From NCBI GenBank assembly GCA_019423745.1, contig JAHZAV010000018.1, positions 1 to 55,249 of the forward strand: a stretch of DNA of 55,249 bases. Direction: 5' to 3'. The translations under genes were made by a program, and so were the position numbers. The stretch comes from Lachnospiraceae bacterium (GTDB lineage: Bacteria; Bacillota; Clostridia; Lachnospirales; Lachnospiraceae). Below, piece by piece: positions 49,512 through 55,249 of the stretch. The notes under the pieces were generated by a model. That model was not told where the DNA came from and searched no databases. It saw only the letters and a program-made list of their open reading frames with translations. How positions within the stretch are numbered: position 1 is the first letter of the stretch; each line of letters starts with the position of its first letter.

Positions 49512-49862
49512 ATGGCAAAACGAGGAGGATTTCCGGGAGGAATGCCGGGAAACATGGCAAATTTGATGAAACAGGCACAGAAAATGCAGCGTCAAATGGA
49601 AGAACAGGCAAAGGAGATGGAAACAAAAGAGTTTTCTGCAACTGCAGGAGGCGGTGCGGTAGAGGCTACTGTTTCCGGAGCCAAGAAGCTGTTAAAAGTG
49701 AAATTAGATGAAGAAGTGGTAGATCCAGATGATGTGGAAATGCTGGAGGACCTGATCGTTGCTGCTGTTAATGAAGCCATGGAAAAGGCTGATGCAGAGT
49801 CGGCAGCTGGTATGTCCCGGCTGACCGGAGGTATAGGCGGCGGAATGCCAGGACTTTTCTAA
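49512..49862 (+). CDS. ybaB: Nucleoid-associated protein YbaB/EbfC
   Basis: A 116-residue DNA-binding protein: Gly/Met-rich N-terminus, NLMKQAQKMQRQMEEQAKE helix, and the conserved VEATVSGAKKLLKVKLDEE core. AAGGAGG is eight bases before ATG 49512. It sits between dnaX and recR as in most bacteria. Confidence 0.96.
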   Translation: MAKRGGFPGGMPGNMANLMKQAQKMQRQMEEQAKEMETKEFSATAGGGAVEATVSGAKKLLKVKLDEEVVDPDDVEMLEDLIVAAVNEAMEKADAESAAGMSRLTGGIGGGMPGLF

Positions 49863-49880
49863 GCTTGGCGGTGACAATTT

Positions 49881-50477
49881 ATGGATTATTACAGTAGTCA
49901 GATAAGTAAACTGATTGAACAATTTTCCAGACTTCCGGGAATTGGTCCCAAGTCAGCACAAAGACTGGCATTTCATTTGATTAATATGCCAAAGGATCAG
50001 GTATATGAACTTGCAGATACTATTGTGAAAGCGAAGGAAAATGTCCGGTACTGTTCTGTGTGCTGTACATTAACTGACCAGGAAATCTGTCCCATATGTG
50101 CCAGCAAAGAGAGAGATCATCAGACTATTATGGTAGTGGAGACGCCCAGAGATCTGGCAGCCTATGAAAAAACAGGAAAATATGACGGCGTGTATCATGT
50201 ACTTCATGGTGCCATTTCTCCGATGTTGGGAATCGGGCCAGGGGATATTAAATTAAAAGAGTTGATGGAGCGCCTGCGGGGCGATGTGAATGAGGTGATT
50301 ATTGCAACTAATTCCAGCCTGGAAGGAGAGACCACAGCTATGTATATTAGTAAGCTGATTAAACCTGTCGGAATCAAAGTGAGCCGAATTGCAAGTGGTG
50401 TTCCTGTAGGAGGCGATCTGGAATATATTGATGAGGTTACGCTTCTTCGTGCATTGGAAGGAAGGACGGAGATATAG
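49881..50477 (+). CDS. recR: Recombination mediator RecR
   Basis: A 198-residue protein that works with RecF/RecO to load RecA. The helix-hairpin-helix is RLPGIGPKSAQRLAFHLI, the zinc finger CSVCCTLTDQEICPIC, and the Toprim domain has VVETPRDLAAYEKTGKYDGVYHVL and GVPVGGDLEYIDEVTL. GGCGGTGAC precedes ATG 49881. The stop is three bases before the LacI gene. Confidence 0.97.
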   Translation: MDYYSSQISKLIEQFSRLPGIGPKSAQRLAFHLINMPKDQVYELADTIVKAKENVRYCSVCCTLTDQEICPICASKERDHQTIMVVETPRDLAAYEKTGKYDGVYHVLHGAISPMLGIGPGDIKLKELMERLRGDVNEVIIATNSSLEGETTAMYISKLIKPVGIKVSRIASGVPVGGDLEYIDEVTLLRALEGRTEI

Positions 50478-50479
50478 AA

Positions 50480-51577
50480 ATGGCTGGAAAGAAAAAAGTG
50501 ACGTCCACTGATATCGCGCGGGCGGCAGGAGTATCCCAGTCCACTGTATCGATGGTACTCAATAGAAAATATAATGTTTCTTTTTCAAAAGAAACGGTAG
50601 ATAGAGTAGAGAAAGCTGCGAAAGAACTGGGGTATGTGCTTCCCAAAAGGAAGCTTCGCCGGGAAAACAGAGGGGAAAAGCTTTTGGTCGTGTTCTGTTC
50701 CAATCTGACAAATCCATATTACGTTATGCTTTTGCAGGGGATTGAGTCAAGAGCAAAGGAGCAGGGATATGGTCTTTTTGTGTGTAATACTCAAAGGGAT
50801 TTGAAAATGGAAGAGCGTTATCTAAAAATGATGAAGGAGCTGCGACCTTTGGGAATTATATATACCTGTAATCCCAGTCATTGTTTTATGGATACGGTAG
50901 AAAAGCTGGCAGAAGAAATACCGGTTGTTATAGTTAATAACCAGAATGAGCGTCTAAACGTAGATGCTGTGGAGCTGGATAATTCTAAATTGGGACGGAT
51001 TATGGCAAGGCACTTGTTGGATTTGGGACACAAAAAAGTTGCTTATATTGCCCCGCCTCTTACTGTTAGACAAAAACAGCGCTCTAAAAGAGTAGAAGGA
51101 TTTTTGAAGGAGTTTGAAAGAGCGGGTCTGAAGGAACAGGTTGTAATCCGGGCAGCAGCGGAAGAACTGGATCAGGATGTGGCTCATATCGATTCGGAAT
51201 ATCGGATTGGTTATGAGCTGACAAAAGAGCTCTTGGAAGAAAAGATTGAAGTTACTGCTATTGTAGGATTGAATGATATGATTGCTTTTGGGATTATGGA
51301 TGCTTTGCAGGAAGCAAAGTTGAAGGTACCGGCGGACGTGTCTGTTATGGGCTGTGACAATACTTTGTTTGCCAGAATGCATAAAGTATCTCTTACAACG
51401 ATTGAGCATTTTGTTATTTTTAAAGGGCGGGATGCATGCGATATCATAATGAAAAAAATAGGATCCCAGCATACAAAGTATTATGATATTGAACCTATCA
51501 GCACGTATCATGTAGAATATGAACCGAAGTTAATTCAGAGAGGAACCACATCTTATCCCAGGCATCGAAAAAAATAA
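50480..51577 (+). CDS. LacI-family transcriptional regulator
   Basis: A 365-residue repressor-type protein. The N-terminal helix-turn-helix is DIARAAGVSQSTVSMVLN (about 11-28) with hinge KAAKELGYVLP; the remaining part is a sugar-binding-protein-like effector domain (VFCSNLTNPYYVMLLQGIE, VSVMGCDNTLFARM). The GGAAGGACGGAG site lies inside recR, so it is coupled to the dnaX operon, yet it stands immediately before tal-tkt, a likely target. A short palindrome at 51649-51667 is a candidate operator. The ligand is probably a sugar or sugar phosphate. Confidence 0.93.
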   Translation: MAGKKKVTSTDIARAAGVSQSTVSMVLNRKYNVSFSKETVDRVEKAAKELGYVLPKRKLRRENRGEKLLVVFCSNLTNPYYVMLLQGIESRAKEQGYGLFVCNTQRDLKMEERYLKMMKELRPLGIIYTCNPSHCFMDTVEKLAEEIPVVIVNNQNERLNVDAVELDNSKLGRIMARHLLDLGHKKVAYIAPPLTVRQKQRSKRVEGFLKEFERAGLKEQVVIRAAAEELDQDVAHIDSEYRIGYELTKELLEEKIEVTAIVGLNDMIAFGIMDALQEAKLKVPADVSVMGCDNTLFARMHKVSLTTIEHFVIFKGRDACDIIMKKIGSQHTKYYDIEPISTYHVEYEPKLIQRGTTSYPRHRKK

Positions 51578-51648
51578 AATTAATGTATTTGGAGAAAAAA
51601 TTAATAATAATTTTTGGCGGAATATAGTAAAAACATCTGAAAGCATAG

Positions 51649-51667
51649 CGAAAAGATAAGTTTTTCG
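51649..51667. promoter_or_regulatory. Candidate operator/promoter of the tal-tkt operon
   Basis: Palindrome CGAAAA, seven bases, TTTTCG. It overlaps a weak -35 (TTCGAT, 51664-51669), followed after 16 bases by TATTAT (51686-51691). The rest of 51578-51780 is very A/T-rich with no gene. The LacI-type gene ends 72 bases upstream. Confidence 0.4.
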
Positions 51668-51826
51668 ATTACAAGATTAAATAAATATTATAAAAAGTAG
51701 TTAATATAACAAAATAATTAATTGAATAAATTATTAATAAAAAATTAGTCCTATTGACCGAATCCTTTTTAGGAGGATATAATGGAAATAATGAACCAAG
51801 CATCGATTTTAAAGGAGGAAACAAGG

Positions 51827-52483
51827 ATGAAATTTTTTATTGACACAGCCAAAGTGGAGGATATTAAAAAGGCCAATGATATGGGAGTAATCTGTGGAGT
51901 AACGACGAATCCGTCTTTGATTGCAAAGGAAGGACGAGTGTTTGAAGAAGTTATTGCAGAAATTGCATCTATTGTAGATGGTCCAATCAGCGGCGAAGTA
52001 AAGGCTACAACGGTAGACGCAGAGGGAATGATTAAAGAAGGACGCGAAATTGCGAAAATTCATCCCAATATGGTTGTGAAGATTCCTATGACTGCAGAAG
52101 GCCTTAAAGCCTGCAAGCAGCTTTCATCCGAGGGAATCAAGACAAATGTAACATTGATTTTTACTGCAAATCAGGCGTTGTTAGCTGCAAGAGCAGGGGC
52201 AACATATGTATCTCCGTTTCTGGGACGTCTGGACGATATTTCTGTAAGAGGCGTAGATTTGATTCGCGAAATTGCAGAGATTTTTGAGATTGCAGGAGAT
52301 ATTGATACTCAAATTATTGCAGCAAGTGTACGCCACCCAATGCATGTAACAGACTGTGCATTGGCAGGAGCACATATTGCAACTGTACCATATGCTGTAA
52401 TTGAAAAAATGACAAAACATCCTCTGACTGATGCGGGAATCGAAAAGTTCCAGGCTGACTATAAGGCTGTATTCGGAGAATAA
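51827..52483 (+). CDS. tal: Transaldolase / fructose-6-phosphate aldolase family
   Basis: A 218-residue small transaldolase. MKFFIDTAKVEDIKKA, GVTTNPSLIAKEG, the Schiff-base Lys in VVKIPMTAEG, TNVTLIFTANQA and ASVRHPMHV match. With a transketolase following, the transaldolase role of the pentose phosphate pathway is more likely than aldolase. AAAGGAGG is eight bases before ATG 51827. A second, in-frame ATG at 51782 has its own AGGAGG five bases upstream, which would give a form longer by 15 residues. Confidence 0.93.
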   Translation: MKFFIDTAKVEDIKKANDMGVICGVTTNPSLIAKEGRVFEEVIAEIASIVDGPISGEVKATTVDAEGMIKEGREIAKIHPNMVVKIPMTAEGLKACKQLSSEGIKTNVTLIFTANQALLAARAGATYVSPFLGRLDDISVRGVDLIREIAEIFEIAGDIDTQIIAASVRHPMHVTDCALAGAHIATVPYAVIEKMTKHPLTDAGIEKFQADYKAVFGE

Positions 52484-52523
52484 GCTTAACAGGCTGATGA
52501 ATAAAAAGCAGGAGGCAATTTTC

Positions 52524-53360
52524 ATGAACAAAAAAGAATTGATGAAGACTGCAAATGAGATCCGTAAGGGAGTACTTACCGCAACTCACAGTGCAAAGTC
52601 CGGACATCCGGGCGGATCTTTATCTGCAGCAGATATTTATACTTATCTTTATTTTGAAGAGATGAATGTTGATCCTAAGGATCCTAAAAAGGAGGATCGG
52701 GATCGCTTTGTACTTTCCAAAGGACATACAGCTCCGGGATATTATTCTGCGCTTGCAGCGAAAGGATTTTTCCCGGTGGAAGACCTTACTACACTTCGTA
52801 AGACGGGTTCTTATTTACAAGGGCATCCGGATATGAAACATATTCCTGGAGTAGACATGTCATCCGGTTCTCTTGGACAAGGTATTTCGGCAGCAGTAGG
52901 AATGGCAATTTCTGCAAAATTATCCGGCGATACATACCGGGTATATACTCTTTTAGGTGATGGCGAAATACAGGAAGGACAAGTGTGGGAAGCGGCTATG
53001 CTGGCAGCTCATCGCAAGCTGGATAATCTGGTTGTTATTGTAGATAATAATAATCTTCAGATTGATGGAGCAATTACAGAAGTAAACTCTCCGTATCCGA
53101 TTGATAAGAAATTCGAGGCGTTTAATTTCCATGTAATCAATATTGACGGACATAATTTTGATGAGATAGATGCAGCATTTAAGGAGGCGCGGGAGACGAA
53201 AGGTCAACCTACAGCTATTATTGCGAAGACTGTGAAAGGAAAAGGAGTTTCTTTTATGGAAAATCAGGTTTCCTGGCATGGAAGTGCACCAAATGATGAG
53301 CAGTACGCGGCTGCAATGGAAGAGTTAGAAAAGGCAGGTGAAGCAATATGTCAGATGTAA
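52524..53360 (+). CDS. Transketolase, N-terminal (thiamine-pyrophosphate) subunit
   Basis: A 278-residue protein equal to the first half of transketolase. It has SAKSGHPGGSLSAADIYTYL, SKGHTAPGYYSALA, and the TPP/metal motif LLGDGEIQEGQVWEAA...NNNLQIDG. AGGAGG is eight bases before ATG 52524; the frame opens earlier but runs through the end of tal. It overlaps the C-terminal subunit gene by 13 bases. Split transketolases are common in clostridia. Confidence 0.95.
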   Translation: MNKKELMKTANEIRKGVLTATHSAKSGHPGGSLSAADIYTYLYFEEMNVDPKDPKKEDRDRFVLSKGHTAPGYYSALAAKGFFPVEDLTTLRKTGSYLQGHPDMKHIPGVDMSSGSLGQGISAAVGMAISAKLSGDTYRVYTLLGDGEIQEGQVWEAAMLAAHRKLDNLVVIVDNNNLQIDGAITEVNSPYPIDKKFEAFNFHVINIDGHNFDEIDAAFKEARETKGQPTAIIAKTVKGKGVSFMENQVSWHGSAPNDEQYAAAMEELEKAGEAICQM

Positions 53361-54289
53361 AGAAAATTGCGACAAGAGAAAGCTATGGAAATGCATTGGC
53401 AGAACTTGGTAAAAAACATGAAGATGTAGTGGTTCTGGACGCGGATTTGGCAGCAGCTACAAAGACAGGTGTATTTAAAAAAGCATTTCCGGAGCGTCAT
53501 ATAGACTGTGGTATTGCGGAATCCAATATGATGGGAGTTGCAGCTGGAATTGCAGCAACTGGAAAGGTACCATTTGCAAGTTCTTTCGCTATGTTTGCAG
53601 CAGGACGTGCTTTTGAACAGGTGAGAAATTCTATTGGATATCCGAAGTTAAATGTAAAAATCGGAGCAACTCATGCTGGTATTTCTGTTGGAGAAGATGG
53701 GGCTACCCATCAGTGTAACGAGGATATTGCTTTAATGAGAACGATTCCCGGAATGGTTGTAATCAATCCGTCGGATGATGTGGAAGCCAAAGCAGCTGTA
53801 GAGGCAGCATATGAACATCAGGGCCCTGTGTATTTAAGATTTGGTCGTCTTGCAGTTCCGGTGATTAACGACAATCCGGAGTATAAATTTGAACTTGGAA
53901 AAGCAGTTGTTCTTCGAGAGGGGACAGATGTTACCATTATTGCTACCGGGCTGACGGTATCAGAATCCCTGGAAGCGGCAAAAAAATTAGAAGCAGACGG
54001 AATCAGTGCTCAGGTGATCAATATGCATACGATCAAGCCATTGGATGAGGAGGCTGTAATTGGCGCTGCTGCAAAAACAGGAAAGATTGTAACAGTGGAA
54101 GAACATTCCGTTATTGGAGGTCTTGGAAGTGCAGTGTGTGATGTTGTTGCAGAGAAAGCGCCGGCTAAAGTGATGAAGATTGGTATTAATGATACGTTTG
54201 GAGAATCTGGCCCGGCAGTAGAATTGATTCGTAAATATGGACTGGATGCTGAAAGCATCTATAAAAAGGTAAAAGAATTTTGTGAATAG
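53348..54289 (+). CDS. Transketolase, C-terminal (pyrimidine-binding) subunit
   Basis: A 313-residue second half. VVLDADLAAATKTGVFKKAFP, CGIAESNMMGVAAGIAATG with the catalytic Glu, ASSFAMFAAGRAFEQVRN, and the C-terminal TVEEHSVIGGLGSAV. GGCAGGTGAAG before ATG 53348 lies in the previous gene. It pairs with the N-terminal subunit, and tal lies before both, making a full non-oxidative pentose phosphate cassette. Confidence 0.95.
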   Translation: MSDVKKIATRESYGNALAELGKKHEDVVVLDADLAAATKTGVFKKAFPERHIDCGIAESNMMGVAAGIAATGKVPFASSFAMFAAGRAFEQVRNSIGYPKLNVKIGATHAGISVGEDGATHQCNEDIALMRTIPGMVVINPSDDVEAKAAVEAAYEHQGPVYLRFGRLAVPVINDNPEYKFELGKAVVLREGTDVTIIATGLTVSESLEAAKKLEADGISAQVINMHTIKPLDEEAVIGAAAKTGKIVTVEEHSVIGGLGSAVCDVVAEKAPAKVMKIGINDTFGESGPAVELIRKYGLDAESIYKKVKEFCE

Positions 54290-54294
54290 GAATT

Positions 54295-54330
54295 AATAAA
54301 AACAGCACCGTTAGGTGCTGTTTTTATTGA
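54295..54330. terminator. Bidirectional terminator after the transketolase genes
   Basis: A 15-bp stem (54295-54309 with 54314-54328) with loop GTTA and an A run/T run on the two sides. It overlaps the stop of the convergent XRE gene. Confidence 0.88.
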
Positions 54331-54581
54331 TTAGAGATAGTTGAGCCATCCAATAAATCGTTTGGACTGACCCGAAAAAAATGTGCAAGAACTACTACTT
54401 CATAGTCAGGGACAAAGCGACTGCCTTGTTCGATTCTTAGGATTGTCAGATCGCTGAAATCATATCCTTGAAGTTGTAATTTTTCTGCCAGTTCTTTCTG
54501 GGTCAGCTTTGCTTGTTTGCGCAGCACCCGGATGGAGGGGCCAATGATATTTTTTGTTTTTCCATTCCAGTATATTTTCAT
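54324..54581 (-). CDS. Small XRE-family regulator
   Basis: An 85-residue protein that is essentially a lambda-repressor-type helix-turn-helix (PSIRVLRKQAKLTQKELAEKL, DFSDLTILRIEQGSRFV, VVLAHFFRVSPNDLLDG). The five extra residues between the second helix and the recognition helix (LQGYDFSDL) are a variant seen in Firmicutes. ATG 54581 has a weak AGGG site; an earlier ATG at 54623 lies on the promoter. It diverges from the LytTR gene. Confidence 0.85.
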   Translation of the reverse strand: MKIYWNGKTKNIIGPSIRVLRKQAKLTQKELAEKLQLQGYDFSDLTILRIEQGSRFVPDYEVVVLAHFFRVSPNDLLDGSTISNQ

Positions 54582-54602
54582 ATCGATCCCTGCCCAAAAT
54601 AT

Positions 54603-54631
54603 TTTATATGTATAATATGGCAAAAAGGCAA
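54603..54631 (-). promoter_or_regulatory. Promoter of the small XRE gene
   Basis: On the reverse strand TTGCCT (54631-54626), 17 bases, TATAAA (54608-54603). Confidence 0.6.
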
Positions 54632-54711
54632 CATATTTATATTGATATTAGACCAATTAATTGATAAAATACTTCTAAAGATGAAGTTTTTTGGTGAAAT
54701 ACGGAGAATGA

Positions 54712-54717
54712 TATAAT
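54712..54717 (+). promoter_or_regulatory. -10 box of the LytTR gene
   Basis: TATAAT, 27 bases before the start codon. The region 15-18 bases upstream (TTTTTTGGTG, 54686-54695) offers only a weak -35. Confidence 0.55.
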
Positions 54718-54744
54718 ATGAAAGGGATGTGAGGAGAAAGCGGG

Positions 54745-55224
54745 ATGGAGCAGATTACAGCGCTTTATGAAAGCCGGTCCGATGAGCAAAAGAATGATGA
54801 ACGGGATAGACTAAAAGAGTATCTTTTGAAGATAACCGGATGTATCGAAGAAAATATGTATCGAAAGAAAAGATTCCTTGTTCTTCCTTATCGTAAGAAT
54901 GAGTTCGTTCTTGATGAGGAAGAAATTGAATATATAGAGAGGGATAGGAGAATTACAAAAATTCATACATCGGAGGAAGTAATTCTTACAACCATGAAAA
55001 TGTCAGAAGTAGAGGAGTATTTAGACGGGAGAAAATTTGCTTTATGCCATAATAGCTTTATTGTGAATTTGGAAAAAATACGTGTGTTTGGAAGGATAGA
55101 AATTGTACTTCGCAGTGGGGAAAAGGTGCCGGTTAGCAGATCCCATTGGAAACAGACGAAAGATATTTTTGATAAGTGGACAAAAGAAAACATGAAAGGG
55201 GCTGTTGCAAAAGTAGATAAATAA
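54745..55224 (+). CDS. LytTR-domain DNA-binding protein
   Basis: A 159-residue protein with an N-terminal ~50-residue helical part and a LytTR DNA-binding domain (about 55-150): LDEEEIEYIERDRRITKIHT, EYLDGRKFALCHNSFIVNLEKI, KVPVSRSHWKQTKDIF. There is no receiver domain, so it is not a classic AgrA-type response regulator. AGGAG is eight bases before ATG 54745. Nothing membrane-bound follows in the remaining 25 bases of the window; a partner could lie beyond it. Confidence 0.88.
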   Translation: MEQITALYESRSDEQKNDERDRLKEYLLKITGCIEENMYRKKRFLVLPYRKNEFVLDEEEIEYIERDRRITKIHTSEEVILTTMKMSEVEEYLDGRKFALCHNSFIVNLEKIRVFGRIEIVLRSGEKVPVSRSHWKQTKDIFDKWTKENMKGAVAKVDK

Positions 55225-55249
55225 TCTACTGGAGCAGCAGCTCCACTTT

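Noticed and set aside
1..55249. CRISPR arrays, rRNA genes, transposases, replication origin
   Set aside because: No regularly spaced repeats, no rRNA sequence and no transposase were seen. The two DnaA boxes are too few, and lack the usual dnaA-dnaN setting, to call an origin.

Overview
The window looks like the chromosome of a spore-forming, low-to-mid-GC member of the Clostridia, most probably Lachnospiraceae. Supporting signs are the sporulation genes (spoVG, yabP, yabQ, divIC, spoIIE, a CotS-like gene, a Spo0A-type DNA-binding protein), the glgC/glgD pair, a split transketolase, an archaeal-type ProRS behind a T-box, tRNA genes without encoded CCA, and strong Gram-positive ribosome binding sites. 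No rRNA, CRISPR array, insertion sequence or integrase gene was seen.

Layout. 1-220: the end of a tRNA-Gly pair with its terminator. 220-2500: a small accessory-looking patch with a Spo0A-DNA-binding-domain-only gene, a GH25-fold protein that has lost its catalytic acids, an XRE regulator, and the decapitated 3' end of an Xaa-Pro peptidase gene. 2600-9700: a two-component system, a methyltransferase that may be leaderless, and a large exported protein of unknown function. 9770-12930: queT behind a structured, preQ1-riboswitch-like leader, then a 5'-truncated GH65 phosphorylase with beta-phosphoglucomutase. 13000-18900: asnS, a VanR/VanS-like pair, and a YhaO/YhaN (Mre11/Rad50-like) nuclease pair. 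18900-21250: a LysR regulator diverging from an aminotransferase. 21270-26050: a reverse-strand group prs, dnaI, dnaD, murC, with two perfect DnaA boxes upstream of dnaD. 26270-29000: glgC, glgD, spoVG. 29060-36200: an RluA-type pseudouridine synthase, T-box/proS, cca, a CotS-like gene with a sigma-E-like promoter, and phosphoglucomutase. 36240-43600: the conserved HU, rqcP, yabP, yabQ, divIC, spoIIE, tilS, hpt, ftsH block. 43610-55250: alpha-amylase, map, pfkA, dnaX, ybaB, recR, a LacI regulator, transaldolase plus split transketolase, and at the edge an XRE gene and a LytTR gene.

How the genes work together. Carbon storage and sugar-phosphate metabolism recur: glgC/glgD, phosphoglucomutase, GH13, the GH65/pgmB remnant, pfkA, and tal/tkt beside a LacI-type regulator. 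A second theme is sporulation, including candidate sigma-E promoters before the CotS-like gene and yabP and a phased set of Spo0A-box-like heptamers before the Spo0A-domain gene. A third is replication and repair (dnaD/dnaI, dnaX/ybaB/recR, yhaO/yhaN). The most unusual items are the Spo0A-domain gene under its own 0A-box array next to a catalytically dead GH25 protein, the DnaA boxes before dnaD-dnaI, a palindrome that embeds the pfkA -10 box, and a SpoIIE that lacks its usual membrane domain. All functions are read from sequence by eye; no database search was run.
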